A DNA stretch of 64,000 bases from Corynebacterium choanae (GTDB lineage: Bacteria; Actinomycetota; Actinomycetes; Mycobacteriales; Mycobacteriaceae): NCBI RefSeq assembly GCF_003813965.1, contig NZ_CP033896.1, forward strand, positions 372,001 to 436,000, read 5' to 3'. Shown in pieces: positions 1 to 9,597 of the stretch; position 1 is the first letter of the stretch; each line of letters opens with the position of its first letter. The position numbers and the translations under genes are program-made. Below the pieces are notes generated by a model. It saw only the letters and a program-made list of their open reading frames with translations. It ran no database searches and was not told the DNA's origin.

Positions 1-1232
1 CACAAATCAGCGGCTACTCGCACAGCGAAGTTATTGATCCGCTCACCGTAAAATTCTATTTTCACAGCCCCGCCCCCGGATTCCTGCAATCGACCAGTGC
101 AATTAACTCCGGACTGTATAGCAACGCCACCTTAGACCGCAGCCTTGACGAATTCGGTCCCGGCAACGCCCTTGCAATCAGCGGATCAGGGCCATATGTC
201 ATCACCGGGGAAACCATCCGCAAACAAACCGTGCTCACCGCCCGGGAAGACTACAACTGGGCACCCCCAGTATTAGCGAAACAAGGCAAAGCCGACATCG
301 CCCAAATCACCGTCATCGCCACCCCGGAATCCGCTGTCCGGGTCGGTGCCATTGTGGCCGGTCAAGCCGACATTATTCGCACCGTCGATGCGCCGATGGA
401 ACAACACCTGCTGGCCAAAGGCATCGACATAGTTTCGGCAAGCACCCGCGGCACGAATAACGGTTTTCATCTTCGCTTCCGGCATCCACTTCTTGCCGAT
501 ATTCGCGTGCGGCAGGCAATCACGTTGGGCATTAATAGGGACGAGATTTTAACGACCCTGTTCTCCCCGAGCTATCACCGCGCCGATGGGGCTGTTGCAC
601 ACAATGCACCCGGCTTTGTGGATCTGCGCGCCCAGCATCCCGAATGGTTTGCCTACGACCCTGACCGGGCAAACCAGCTGTTAGATCAGGCCGGCTGGCG
701 TCGTGGGGAGGACGGCATCCGGGTGAAAGACGGGCAGCGTCTCTCCTTGCAAGTCTCCTATGCGACAGTGATGCCCCGCAGCCGGGATGTCATCACCAAA
801 GCGAAGGAACACTTATCCCGCATCGGCGTTGAGATCAACCCCTACTCCGGGGACAACACCGCCCAAACCGTCGCCTCCAGCGACATCACCAAAATCCAAA
901 TCTCCCACTCGGTATTTGGCCGCGCCGAACTGGACGCCATGAAAAGCCAATTTTCGGCCGACAATGTGAACAAAATTCTCAACGGTCTGCCCGACGGCAC
1001 CGTCGGCGACCAGCAGCTGGAAGATCTGCTCCAGCAGATTGCTTCCAGCGCGCAAACAGCTGATCGGATGGCGGCAAGCGCCGCCGCCCAACAGCGCCTG
1101 CTCGCCGAAGCCTATTTCATACCACTGTTTGAAGAACCACAGGTGTATGCCGTGGCGCCGAAGATCAGCGGTTTTACCACCGAACCCGTTGGACGCCCCA
1201 ATTTTTATCTGCTGCACAAGCAGGAGGGATAG
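1..1232 (+). CDS. ABC transporter substrate-binding protein, family 5 (peptide type), 5' truncated
   Basis: The open frame runs in from before the window (first full codon at base 3), so the signal peptide and N-terminal lobe are missing; about 409 residues are visible. The sequence matches the C-terminal two thirds of SBP_bac_5 proteins, which capture oligopeptides or similar solutes outside the membrane: a 'GSGPY' turn, an 'ADIIRTVDAP' stretch, the 'IRVRQAITLGINRDEI' helix and the 'YDPDRANQLLDQAGW' segment are typical. It ends with TAG two bases before the ATG of a permease, and the ribosome site of that permease (AGGAGGG) lies inside its last codons, so the genes are translationally linked. 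The substrate cannot be read from the sequence; di/oligopeptides are the usual ligands of this five-part architecture, but nickel or opine uptake is possible. Confidence 0.93.
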   Translation, partial: QISGYSHSEVIDPLTVKFYFHSPAPGFLQSTSAINSGLYSNATLDRSLDEFGPGNALAISGSGPYVITGETIRKQTVLTAREDYNWAPPVLAKQGKADIAQITVIATPESAVRVGAIVAGQADIIRTVDAPMEQHLLAKGIDIVSASTRGTNNGFHLRFRHPLLADIRVRQAITLGINRDEILTTLFSPSYHRADGAVAHNAPGFVDLRAQHPEWFAYDPDRANQLLDQAGWRRGEDGIRVKDGQRLSLQVSYATVMPRSRDVITKAKEHLSRIGVEINPYSGDNTAQTVASSDITKIQISHSVFGRAELDAMKSQFSADNVNKILNGLPDGTVGDQQLEDLLQQIASSAQTADRMAASAAAQQRLLAEAYFIPLFEEPQVYAVAPKISGFTTEPVGRPNFYLLHKQEG

Positions 1233-1234
1233 TT

Positions 1235-2431
1235 ATGTCGAATCTGCCTCAGCAGCACTCACACCACACTTCGCTGTTGCCACCAGAACTTGGGACGCCG
1301 TCGCCGGTGGCTGTCGCGGCTGCCTCCCCGGGGCAAAGCAACGCAACGCCGAACCCCGCAGCAGCAGACAGCAATTCCACCGACCCGGACACATCATCGG
1401 CGGTTCCAGCTGCTGTGCGTGGCACCGCCACAGGATCAGCCGCGACCCTGCCCGCAAGCTATGTCATTCGCCGGCTGCTTTCCGGGATCGCCGTCTTATT
1501 TGCCGCGTTTACCGTCACCTTTATCCTGTTAGCAGCCCTGCCCGGCGATGCGGTGGCCGCCCGCTTCGAAGATCCTCAACTTGGGCTGACCCCGGAACAA
1601 ATCGCTGAAATCCGTAACGCCTACGGGCTCGATAAACCACTGCTTGCCCAATATTTTATTGTGCTGAGCGGATTTCTCACCGGAAACTTTGGCTACTCGG
1701 CGGCCAGCGGCGCGTCAGTGACCACGCTCATCGGGCAAGCACTACCCGGCACCCTGGTGCTTGCCGCGGCGGCGCTTACTGTTGCACTGATCGTCTCGGT
1801 GGCCATTGCCTATCTGTCCTATCGGGTGCAGGCGGGCTGGCTGCGAAAACTTGTCACTGCCCTGCCTGCCACCTTCGTTTCCCTGCCAGTCTTTCTAGTC
1901 GGCATTGTCCTCATTCAAGTGGTGAGTTTCCGGCTTGGGCTAGTACCCGTGATTGGGGCAAGCCCCCTGCAGGCATTGATCCTGCCCACGGTAACCCTGG
2001 CAGTGCCGATTATCGCCCCCGTCGCACAAGTATTGGTGCGCAGTGTTGCCGATGTCGCCAACCAGCCCTATGTCACGGTTGCCCGGGCCAAGGGTGCCTC
2101 CCGCAGCTGGTTGTTCTTCCACACCATTGTCCGCAACGCCCTGCTGCCAGCGGTCACCATGATCGGTTTGATCTTCGGTGAACTCATCGGTGGGGCAGTC
2201 GTGACTGAGGCAGTGTTCTCCCGGCCGGGTATAGGTTCCCTGACGGTGTTGTCCGTCGCCAACCGGGACACCCCAGTGCTGCTGGCGATCGTTGTCCTTG
2301 CAGTCGCCGCCTATGTGGTCGTCAATATTGTCGTTGACCTGCTCTATCCGCTCCTTGATCCGCGGCTGCAGCGCCGTGCCCCCAACACTGCTGCCCAATC
2401 TGCTGCCCAATCTGCTGCCGCCCAACCTTAA
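1235..2431 (+). CDS. ABC transporter permease, DppB/OppB family
   Basis: First membrane subunit of the peptide-type importer (398 aa). Residues 1-70 are a low-complexity Ala/Pro/Ser/Thr region absent from most family members; the family homology begins near residue 72 with 'YVIRRLLSGIAVLFAAFTVTFILLAALPGD', the classic first membrane helix of DppB/OppB. Further hydrophobic segments follow, and the EAA loop that contacts the ATPase is visible as 'VTVARAKGASRSWLFFHTIVRNALLP' near residues 285-310. The start ATG is supported by CAGGAGGG seven bases upstream. The C-terminus carries an 'AAQSAAQSAAAQ' repeat caused by a 12-base repeat at about 2388-2423. The long N-terminal extension leaves some doubt about the exact start; an internal start nearer residue 65 cannot be excluded. 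Confidence 0.92.
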   Translation: MSNLPQQHSHHTSLLPPELGTPSPVAVAAASPGQSNATPNPAAADSNSTDPDTSSAVPAAVRGTATGSAATLPASYVIRRLLSGIAVLFAAFTVTFILLAALPGDAVAARFEDPQLGLTPEQIAEIRNAYGLDKPLLAQYFIVLSGFLTGNFGYSAASGASVTTLIGQALPGTLVLAAAALTVALIVSVAIAYLSYRVQAGWLRKLVTALPATFVSLPVFLVGIVLIQVVSFRLGLVPVIGASPLQALILPTVTLAVPIIAPVAQVLVRSVADVANQPYVTVARAKGASRSWLFFHTIVRNALLPAVTMIGLIFGELIGGAVVTEAVFSRPGIGSLTVLSVANRDTPVLLAIVVLAVAAYVVVNIVVDLLYPLLDPRLQRRAPNTAAQSAAQSAAAQP

Positions 2432-2447
2432 GCTTGAGGAACAACCC

Positions 2448-3305
2448 GTGAACACCCTTTCCCTGCCACCCGCTGCGCCACCGCGCACCACCTCTCGTCG
2501 CCCCCACACGAGTTGGCGATTACCATCCGCGGCCACAGTGCTATCCGGATGTGTCCTGTTTATTGCCCTACTGTGGGCACTGGTGCCGCAACTGTTTACC
2601 CATTTTGATCCCACCACCGGCACCGACCCGGGGTTGCTTGCCCCGTCAACCACGCACTGGTTTGGCACCGACGCAGTCGGCCGTGACGTGTACGCCCGGG
2701 TTGTCTATGGCACCCGCCAATCCCTGCTGGGTGCGACTATTGCTGTGAGCCTCGGCATGATTGTCGGCACCACCATTGGGGTGCTAGCAGCGGCGAAAGG
2801 CGGCATCGTCGATAACCTGCTCATGCGGATTATCGACGTACTGTTAAGCATCCCTGGGCTGCTGCTCGCATTAAGCATTGTGGTGCTGCTCGGCTTCGGC
2901 ACCATCAACGCCGCCATCGCCGTCGGTATCACCAGTATTGCCACCTTCGCCCGACTCTCCCGGGCACAAGCCCTCCAAGCGGCAACAAGTGACTATGTGC
3001 AGGCCGCCTACGGCACCGGCTCATCCACATTCGCCGTGCTCTACCGCCATATTCTGCCGAACTCCCTGCAAGCCGTGGTGGCACTAGCCGCAGTCCAATT
3101 CGGCTCGGCGATCCTCCAATTATCTGTCCTGGGATTTTTAGGTTACGGCACCCCGCCACCCACCCCGGAGTGGGGAGTCATTATTGCGGAAGCCCGCGAC
3201 TATGTTGCCACCTCCTGGTGGCTCACCCTCCTCCCCGGCGCCGTCATTGTGGCTGTGGTGCTGGCCACCAACACCATCAGCCGCGCCCTGCAACGACTCG
3301 ACTAA
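2448..3305 (+). CDS. ABC transporter permease, DppC/OppC family
   Basis: Second membrane subunit of the importer (285 aa from the GTG at 2448). This start is chosen because CTTGAGGA lies seven bases upstream; the frame is open further upstream but that part is read through the end of the preceding gene. The N-terminal 'PSTTHWFGTDAVGRDVYARVVYGTRQSLLGATIAV' is the hallmark of DppC/OppC permeases, with the 'GTD..GRD..SR..YG.R.SL' pattern, followed by four to five membrane helices and the EAA loop 'YVQAAYGTGSSTFAVLYRHILPNSL' near residues 180-205. It follows the DppB-like gene by 16 bases and should pair with it to make the channel. Confidence 0.93.
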   Translation: MNTLSLPPAAPPRTTSRRPHTSWRLPSAATVLSGCVLFIALLWALVPQLFTHFDPTTGTDPGLLAPSTTHWFGTDAVGRDVYARVVYGTRQSLLGATIAVSLGMIVGTTIGVLAAAKGGIVDNLLMRIIDVLLSIPGLLLALSIVVLLGFGTINAAIAVGITSIATFARLSRAQALQAATSDYVQAAYGTGSSTFAVLYRHILPNSLQAVVALAAVQFGSAILQLSVLGFLGYGTPPPTPEWGVIIAEARDYVATSWWLTLLPGAVIVAVVLATNTISRALQRLD

Positions 3306-3470
3306 CACCCGGCAGCGACCCGACTCCCGCATTGCTGCGTAGCGTAGTGATCACCCACCACACCAGGAGCCTGTTCGTTTGGCACCACTGCTTATGGGCA
3401 TGTGCCGCCAGCGCTGTACTGGCCACCAATAGTCCCCCCCAAGAAGAAGAATTGCTTGAATTTCACCGCC

Positions 3471-5204
3471 ATGACTTCACCTACCACCACCACCACCTGG
3501 CCGGTGTCACCAACACCAGCCCCCGCCGCCCACACCCTGCCCGAACGCCCCGAATATCCGCTGCTTGATGTGCGTGACCTGTCTATTAGCTATCACAGCA
3601 ACAACGCGACCCGGGCACGGGTCGACGCCGTCACTGCTGTGAACCTCACCGTCTATCCGGGGCAGGTGACCGCCCTGGTCGGCGAATCCGGGTCAGGGAA
3701 GTCCACCACCGCCCACGCCGTCATCGGACTCCTGCCCGACAATGCGCTCATCGGCGGCGGGGATATTCTCTTCCAAGGACAGGTGATCAGCGTCCTCGAT
3801 GAGCAACAGCTCACCGCCTATCGTGGCCCGGCCATCGGGTTTATCCCCCAAGACCCAGCGAACTCGCTCAACCCCACCAAAACCATCGGGGCAAACCTCC
3901 GAGAAATCTTCGACCTGCATCCGGCCGCAACCCGCGCACTTGGGATAAGCGACATCACCGCGGAATGCGAACGCCTACTCGCCCGGGTCGGCATCGACCA
4001 ACCAGCCCAGCGGCTCAACCAATATCCCCATCAGCTTTCCGGCGGAATGCAGCAACGGGTTCTTATCGCCGCAGCCCTCGCACTACGCCCCAAACTCATC
4101 ATCGCCGACGAACCAACCAGTGCACTCGATGTGACCGTGCAACGCACCGTCCTTGACCTGCTCGACGATCTCGCCCGGGAATACTCCCTCGGCGTCCTGC
4201 TCATCACCCACGACCTGGCAGTCGCCGCCGATCGCGCCAATCAGATCGTGGTCATGCAACACGGCCATGTCCGCGAACAAGGACTCACCGCGGCTGTATT
4301 CAGCAACCCTCAAGACCCCTACACCCGACAACTGATTGCTGACGCACCGGCAATCGCCGCCATGGTCGCCCCCACCGCACCAACGATCCGCCAACCCCAC
4401 ACCACACCGGCCGTGCCAGCAAACACACCGCAACCTGCGCCGCTGCTCGAAGTCGACCATGTGGCCAAATATTATGGTGATTTCACCGCCGTTGACCATG
4501 TGCATTTCACCGTCGAATCAGGCACCACCCATGCCATTGTGGGCGAATCCGGATCCGGAAAATCCACGTTGGCAAAAATTATTGCCGGTTTCACTGCACC
4601 ATCACAGGGACAAGTGTTACTGCACGGCAACCCAACAACAATAAACCGGGACTTCCGCCGCCAAGTACAGCTGGTTGCGCAACATCCACTGAGCGCCTTG
4701 AATCCGCGGCGCACCATCGGCCAATCGATTGCCGAACCGTTGCAAAATCTCACAAACGCTTCCAAAGCAGAAATCCGCGAACGAGTAGCGCACATGTTAT
4801 CGACTGTCGCACTCGACCCGGCATTGGCGAAACGGAAACCACGGGAACTCTCCGGGGGTCAACGGCAGCGGGTTGTGCTGGCACGGGCGCTCGTGATCGA
4901 ACCGGAACTCGTCGTCCTTGATGAGGCAGTCTCGGCGCTCGATGTGACTGTGCAGGCCCGCATTCTTGATCTGCTGCAGCAGCTGCAAGAAAGCCTACAG
5001 CTCACCTATGTGTTCATCTCCCACGATCTGGCTGTGGTTCGCCAAATCGCCGACACCGTTTCTGTGATCGGTAACGGAATCCAAGTTGAACATGGGCCGA
5101 TTGGACAAGTCTTCCAACATCCCCAAGCGCCCCTGACCACAGCCTTGTTAGAGGCTATTCCCGGGCGCGGCTACACCAGTGGTGCTTTCAACCTCGGCCT
5201 GTAA
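3471..5204 (+). CDS. ABC transporter ATP-binding protein, fused DppD-DppF type (two ATPase domains)
   Basis: A single protein (577 aa from ATG 3471) holds both nucleotide-binding domains that power the importer. Domain 1 has Walker A GESGSGKST at residues about 70-78, signature LSGGMQQR near 188 and Walker B 'LIIADEPTSALD' near 207. Domain 2 repeats these at about 357, 460 (LSGGQRQR) and 479 (LDEAVSALD). The 'QDPANSLNP' and 'QHPLSALNPRRTIG' Q-loops are typical of the peptide/nickel branch. The two domains are joined by a Pro/Thr-rich linker (about residues 300-325). A GTG at 3402 would add 23 residues; I prefer ATG 3471 because the extra part is not family-like, but neither start has a strong ribosome site. 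It is the last gene of the importer operon. Confidence 0.93.
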   Translation: MTSPTTTTTWPVSPTPAPAAHTLPERPEYPLLDVRDLSISYHSNNATRARVDAVTAVNLTVYPGQVTALVGESGSGKSTTAHAVIGLLPDNALIGGGDILFQGQVISVLDEQQLTAYRGPAIGFIPQDPANSLNPTKTIGANLREIFDLHPAATRALGISDITAECERLLARVGIDQPAQRLNQYPHQLSGGMQQRVLIAAALALRPKLIIADEPTSALDVTVQRTVLDLLDDLAREYSLGVLLITHDLAVAADRANQIVVMQHGHVREQGLTAAVFSNPQDPYTRQLIADAPAIAAMVAPTAPTIRQPHTTPAVPANTPQPAPLLEVDHVAKYYGDFTAVDHVHFTVESGTTHAIVGESGSGKSTLAKIIAGFTAPSQGQVLLHGNPTTINRDFRRQVQLVAQHPLSALNPRRTIGQSIAEPLQNLTNASKAEIRERVAHMLSTVALDPALAKRKPRELSGGQRQRVVLARALVIEPELVVLDEAVSALDVTVQARILDLLQQLQESLQLTYVFISHDLAVVRQIADTVSVIGNGIQVEHGPIGQVFQHPQAPLTTALLEAIPGRGYTSGAFNLGL

Positions 5205-6013
5205 CCAGGGGTTGCCCAACCTTGCCAACACAGCACCTGCCGTAGCAACCTCTGCCCGCAGGTGCGTTGGGTATGTCGCCGCAAGATCTGGGGTCTAGCT
5301 GTGCCGCGCACCGCCTTTGTTTTTGGCAACACTACTCAACACACCGTGCCGGAATGCTGCACCGGTGTTGTTGGCGCTGAAGTTTGCAGGCGTCGTGCTG
5401 GCAGGTAATGCTGGCGTATCAAGATAGTGCCGTATCCGCCACTGAGCTGGTGCAGCAGGGCACTAGTGTGCGGCCGCGCAGCTGGGAAGGCCATGGCTGA
5501 ACACTTGTCGCGCCCACCTGACCGGTGGCGCACCGATACTGCCTTCCATCTTGTTTGCCGCGGTGCTGTTTTGGCGGTTGCACGGGTAAAGTGCAAGCGC
5601 TGTCGGGCTGATCGGTGGATTTCTGCAAGCTGCCGTCATTGGATTAATCGCTGGGGTGCGCGACACTATCACCTACTACACCAGTGCCATGTTTCATGTC
5701 AGTGACTCTGTGTATTTTTGCTGCGAACCTGGCGCTGCTGGCCATGGTGTGACCGGGTGATGGATGGTACCTCCACCATGTTCGAGATTGCGTTGATTGT
5801 CGGGGTGCAGCGGTTTTCCGTCGCATCTGCGCCCCGCGAAGCATGCACTGGGTGCAATATGGCAACCCTAATAACCCCGCAGCGGTGACCCGGGTCTTTG
5901 TCAGCGCAACCAACTTACTGCCGGTGCCCCTGTTTTCGCTGACGGCGAGCCGCGCCGGGGTGGTGGTTGCAGTCAGCGGCAGGGGCACTGAAATTCAATC
6001 TATCCGCGACCAA
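5205..6013. other. Long spacer between importer operon and glutaredoxin-like gene
   Basis: About 800 bases with no supportable gene. An inverted repeat of GCACCTGC (5233-5240) with GCAGGTGC (5258-5265), enclosed by CCCAAC (5215-5220) and GTTGGG (5266-5271), lies just after the ATPase stop and may end transcription, although no T-run follows. Short hydrophobic stretches can be translated between 5540 and 5760, but they are broken by stops and frame changes. Confidence 0.5.
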
Positions 6014-6259
6014 CTAGAGCAGCCCGTTAGCTTTCAAAGCTGCTTCCACCTCAGCGTTGGAAGGTTCAACCTGGTGGCTGCCGTCGGGATAGACGACGAC
6101 CGGAATATTCTTCCGCCCAGCGATAGTTTCCGCCTCGTCGGCAAGCGCCGGATCGGTAGCAACGTCAAGATACTCGTAGGCGATACCAAGCTCATCGAGC
6201 TGTGCTTTCGTGCGGCGGCAGTCGCGGCACCAATCAGAACCAAAGACACGAAGTTTCAT
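6014..6259 (-). CDS. Glutaredoxin-like protein (WCRDC active site)
   Basis: An 81-residue thioredoxin-fold protein, the usual size for glutaredoxin/mycoredoxin/NrdH-type electron donors of the cytosol. The redox site is Cys11-Arg-Asp-Cys14 in 'SDWCRDCRRTK', and the expected cis-proline region follows as 'KNIPVVVYPDGSHQVEPSNAEVEAALK'. The CRDC motif differs from the CPYC-type site of mycoredoxin 1 and the CxQC-type of NrdH, so the exact partner (mycothiol or thioredoxin reductase) cannot be fixed. ATG 6259 is chosen because homology starts there; the longer open frame upstream is not family-like. It lies about 150 bases downstream of mrpG on the same strand and may be read from the same transcript. 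Confidence 0.88.
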   Translation of the reverse strand: MKLRVFGSDWCRDCRRTKAQLDELGIAYEYLDVATDPALADEAETIAGRKNIPVVVYPDGSHQVEPSNAEVEAALKANGLL

Positions 6260-6407
6260 GGTTGCCCAGTGTAGGGCACAACGCGTAAACACAGCACCTG
6301 TGCACCCGTCTCTTGGGGACCTGGTTGTCACAGCGCAGGAACAAAACCCGCGGGACAGGCTGCCCCACCACCCGCTTTGCGGAGGATTACTTGTTACCGG
6401 CCAACAG

Positions 6408-6809
6408 CTACTGAGTGCCGTGCCCAGTTGGGGACGGTGTGCTTGAGTCGCGGCCGTCAGCGACTGTGACATGGCCTTTCGCATAAAGCCCTTCCTGGGC
6501 AGCTTTCCGACCGACTCGCTGCGCAATCACTGGGGCAGTGATGAGAGAAAACACTACGGTGAGCACAATAATGCCAATATCGCCATGTTCCGCGGCAGTC
6601 GCCTGTGGATGGGTAGCGATCCGAATAATCGCCCCGGCGACGGTGACGATCAGTCCAAGGGTTTGCGGTTTAGCGACCGCATGCATGCGGGAAAGCGTAT
6701 CGGGGAAACGCACCAAACCAATGCTTGCGGTTAACGCCAACACCGCACCAAGAAGCACACATCCCGCCGAGATCACATCGGCGACAACAAGATAGGTGGG
6801 GGTGGTCAT
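6408..6809 (-). CDS. mrpG: Mrp cation/proton antiporter subunit G
   Basis: Small membrane subunit (133 aa) of the Mrp Na+(Li+,K+)/H+ antiporter. Three hydrophobic helices are visible, with the family pattern 'LVRFPDTLSRMHAVAKPQTLGLIVTVAGAII' at residues about 32-62. The last 30 residues are polar. Its ATG overlaps the stop of mrpF by four bases (ATGA-type overlap), as expected for translational coupling in this operon. It is the last mrp gene; no clear terminator follows before the glutaredoxin-like gene. Confidence 0.94.
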   Translation of the reverse strand: MTTPTYLVVADVISAGCVLLGAVLALTASIGLVRFPDTLSRMHAVAKPQTLGLIVTVAGAIIRIATHPQATAAEHGDIGIIVLTVVFSLITAPVIAQRVGRKAAQEGLYAKGHVTVADGRDSSTPSPTGHGTQ

Positions 6810-7075
6810 GACAGATCAGCTTTCCGGTAGCGGGTAATCGCAACGGTGGCGATAAACCCGAGCAGGGCGATGACGATCATTGCCGCGGCGACAGTAGTGT
6901 CCAGCGTTAAACAAATATAGGTGGCGAAAACACATTGAATCACCGCCACCATGCCATCCATGCTCACCACCCGGTCGAGCGAATTCGGGCCGACAAGCAG
7001 CCGGTAGAGGGTGAAGAAAAAACTCACCCCAAAAAGTGCGGCGGCGATCGCAATACACCACTGGTAGGCATCCAC
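6806..7075 (-). CDS. mrpF: Mrp cation/proton antiporter subunit F
   Basis: Small membrane subunit (89 aa from GTG 7075) with three predicted helices. Recognisable by 'LLVGPNSLDRVVSMDGMVAVIQC', the conserved 'GP...DR' turn of MrpF/PhaF, followed by 'ALLGFIATVAITRY'. The start is uncertain. GTG 7075 gives the normal family length and has AGGAG 13 bases upstream; GTG 7087 is only one base from that AGGAG; the TTG at 7138 would add an atypical hydrophobic N-terminus. It lies between mrpE and mrpG and overlaps the latter by four bases. Confidence 0.9.
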   Translation of the reverse strand: MDAYQWCIAIAAALFGVSFFFTLYRLLVGPNSLDRVVSMDGMVAVIQCVFATYICLTLDTTVAAAMIVIALLGFIATVAITRYRKADLS

Positions 7076-7138
7076 GGTACAGTTCACGCTCCTGAAGGGG
7101 AAGGAAAAAGAAAGAACATACACAGCATCAACAGCCAA

Positions 7139-7768
7139 CTAGGCGGTATGCGGGGTTGCTGGTGTCACTGGGGGGATCTGAAAAATCCGACACAGCTTGT
7201 GGGCAAAGCGCACTGTCACCTGCTGCTGGGTGCGGATTGCCGCATCAGATCCAGCGTTCAGTAGATGCATGGTGACGGTGTGATGTGTCTGATCAAAGAA
7301 GATCACCGTGCCACCTGGTTGAAGATTCATCAACAAAATCCCAAACGCCGCCACAATATCGTCGCTGACTGGATAGTCGCAGGTAATAATGGCTGTTTTC
7401 GGTGGTGGCTGGGTGCCAATTGCCAGCTTTGCCACCGCGAACGAACTGGTCACCAGTGAAATCGCAACCTCCCCGAGCAGGGCAAGCAGGGCGACAATGC
7501 GGATACGGCCGATCGTGGATGGCAGTGGTGGCAATGGCAGCAGTGCCATCACGGCCACCGCCAACAGGATTCCGGCCAGCACATTGCCGAGGGTGATCTG
7601 GCCGACGAGTAAAACCCACAGCAGGGTGAGCACTACCACGGGGAAGGGACGGATGCGGGCTGAGAGTTTCGCCCGTATCGGCAGCCGCGACGAGGGGACA
7701 GCAGTATTATCTGTGGCCGGTTTGTGCCCGGTGCGGGAGGTGGAAACATTCCCAAGCTGGTCGGTCAT
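7139..7768 (-). CDS. mrpE: Mrp cation/proton antiporter subunit E
   Basis: Membrane subunit (209 aa). After about 40 polar residues come two strong helices around 'FPVVVLTLLWVLLVGQITLGNVLAGILLAVAVMALL', then a third near 88-110 and a soluble C-terminal domain with 'CDYPVSDDIVAAFGILLMNLQPGGTVIFFD', which corresponds to the conserved 'T..A..ITL.PGT' region of MrpE. Its ATG overlaps the stop of mrpD by four bases. The N-terminal polar extension is longer than in Bacillus MrpE. Confidence 0.92.
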   Translation of the reverse strand: MTDQLGNVSTSRTGHKPATDNTAVPSSRLPIRAKLSARIRPFPVVVLTLLWVLLVGQITLGNVLAGILLAVAVMALLPLPPLPSTIGRIRIVALLALLGEVAISLVTSSFAVAKLAIGTQPPPKTAIITCDYPVSDDIVAAFGILLMNLQPGGTVIFFDQTHHTVTMHLLNAGSDAAIRTQQQVTVRFAHKLCRIFQIPPVTPATPHTA

Positions 7769-9597
7769 CGCATTTCCTCCGATGAGGTCGGCACTGCCGG
7801 CACCCCACTGCTGGTGGGGGTTGCCGGTTGGGTGATTGCCGGTTGGGTGATTGCCGGTTGGGTGGTGGTTGCCTGTGGGGGTGTCGGCTGTGGGGTTGTT
7901 GAGTCGTGAACAATCCCGTCACCGCGACTGGTTTTATCATCCGGTCGGGGCTCCTGCGGGGTGGAAGGATCGTCGTCGATCGTTGGCAGGGTTTCACTTC
8001 GGCTGGGGCGCAGATAATCTTCCCCCAGCACCGCGGCGCGATAGTTGCCCACATCTTGTGCTGATTCGGCGCTGCGGCCAGTTACCGCACTTAACGGGCC
8101 GGCCATTACCGTAATAGCAACACTGGCCGCCACCATGACCGCCGTCGGCACCACAGTACCCACTTTGAGTGGCTTTAACGTGGTCTGATGTGCGGTGGAG
8201 TGCGCCGGGTTGGCGGCTGCCGGTTTGTGCAGCGGATGATAGTCCGGGGCGTCGGCCCGGTCACGCCAAAACGCTTTCTGCCACACCAGCGTCATCGTGT
8301 ACAGCGTCAACAAACTCGTGACGACTGCGGCAGCAATACCGATAAACGCCACCGCGCCACCTTTGGCGGCTAATGCCTGCAAAATGATGACTTTGCCTAA
8401 AAAGCCGGACAGTGGCGGAATTCCGCCCAAGTTCAACGCCGGCACAAGATAGAGCAGCCCCACCAACGGGGACAGATAGGCAAGCGATCCTAGCTTTCGC
8501 AGCGACGATGTGCCGGCCTGTGCTTCGATGAGGCCGACAACTAAAAAGAGTGCGGTTTGCACCACAATGTGATGCACCGTGTAGAAAATCGCCCCGGCCA
8601 ACCCCACAGCGGTGGCGCATGCCACCCCAATGAGCATGTAGCCGATGTGGCTGACCAGTGTAAACGACAACAGTCGTTTGATGTCGTTTTGGGCCATTGC
8701 CCCTAAAATTCCGACCACCATGGTGAAAATCGCTGCCCATAACAGCACTGTGTCAAGGGAACCATCGGGAAACACCACAAACCGCAGACGAATAATGGAA
8801 TACACACCAACTTTTGTCAGCAGCCCCGCAAACACTGCCGACACCAGCACCGGGGCGGTGGGGTATGAGTCAGGCAGCCACGAATAGAGCGGGAAAATAG
8901 CGGCTTTAATCCCGAAGGCAACCAGTAGGACGGCGAATATTGCGGTTTTGGTGCCGGTCGGTACCAACTCCATGCGTTGGGATATTTGGGCAAGGTTCAT
9001 GGTGCCAACAGCCGCATACACCAGTCCAATACCGATGACGAAGATCAGCGACGACAGGGTGGAAACCATGACATAGCTCACCCCGGCGCGTACTCGTGCC
9101 GGGGAGGCGCCGATGGTGAGCAGCACATAGGAGGAGACGAGGAGTACTTCGAATCCGACGTAGAGGTGGAAGAGATCCCCGGAGAGGAATGCAATGTTGA
9201 CTCCCATGGTGAGGAGGAGATAGGCGGGGAGGAACACTTCGTTTGGGGTGTTGCGGCCGCTGCCGTGGCCCGTTTGCCCGATGGCGTACCACATGACGGT
9301 GAGGATGACGAGGGAGGAGACGGCCAGCATGAGGGTGGAGAGCCGGTCGGCGACGAGGGTGATGCCGACGGGGGCGTCCCAGCCGCCGAGTTGCAGGGTG
9401 GTGATGCCGATGAGGTCGGTGGCGGCGATCATGGAGAAGCAGATCGCGATGGTGGCGGTGAGGGCGACGGTGGCGAGGATGCGGGCGGTGCGGGTGAAGC
9501 GGGCAAGCAGGAGGCAGCCGCCGGCGGCTGCTGCGGGCAGGATCACCGGCAGAGCGATGAGATACGGCATGATGGTTGCCGCGAGGGTGGGGCTCAT
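7765..9597 (-). CDS. mrpD: Mrp cation/proton antiporter subunit D
   Basis: Large antiporter-like subunit (610 aa) related to complex I NuoM/N, with about 14 membrane helices. The proton-translocation core is seen as 'YVGFEVLLVSSYVLLTIGAS' (conserved Glu) and 'AFGIKAAIFPLYSWLPDSYPTAP' (conserved Lys), followed by 'AQNDIKRLLSFTLVSHIGYMLIG'. Residues from about 500 form a polar C-terminal tail that includes a TQPAI repeat produced by a 15-base unit repeated three times at 7821-7865. It overlaps mrpC (four bases) upstream and mrpE (four bases) downstream. Confidence 0.95.
   Translation of the reverse strand: MSPTLAATIMPYLIALPVILPAAAAGGCLLLARFTRTARILATVALTATIAICFSMIAATDLIGITTLQLGGWDAPVGITLVADRLSTLMLAVSSLVILTVMWYAIGQTGHGSGRNTPNEVFLPAYLLLTMGVNIAFLSGDLFHLYVGFEVLLVSSYVLLTIGASPARVRAGVSYVMVSTLSSLIFVIGIGLVYAAVGTMNLAQISQRMELVPTGTKTAIFAVLLVAFGIKAAIFPLYSWLPDSYPTAPVLVSAVFAGLLTKVGVYSIIRLRFVVFPDGSLDTVLLWAAIFTMVVGILGAMAQNDIKRLLSFTLVSHIGYMLIGVACATAVGLAGAIFYTVHHIVVQTALFLVVGLIEAQAGTSSLRKLGSLAYLSPLVGLLYLVPALNLGGIPPLSGFLGKVIILQALAAKGGAVAFIGIAAAVVTSLLTLYTMTLVWQKAFWRDRADAPDYHPLHKPAAANPAHSTAHQTTLKPLKVGTVVPTAVMVAASVAITVMAGPLSAVTGRSAESAQDVGNYRAAVLGEDYLRPSRSETLPTIDDDPSTPQEPRPDDKTSRGDGIVHDSTTPQPTPPQATTTQPAITQPAITQPATPTSSGVPAVPTSSEEMR
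7821..7865 (-). repeat. Three tandem 15-base units in the mrpD tail
   Basis: The unit TTGCCGGTTGGGTGA (as written on the plus strand) occurs three times in direct succession, the last copy with one change. It encodes TQPAI repeats in the disordered end of MrpD. Because 15 is a multiple of three, copy number can change without breaking the frame. Confidence 0.9.

Noticed and set aside
5430..6000. Short hydrophobic fragments resembling bits of a membrane transporter
   Set aside because: They fall in different frames with stops between them and no continuous alignment could be made, so a pseudogene is not supported.
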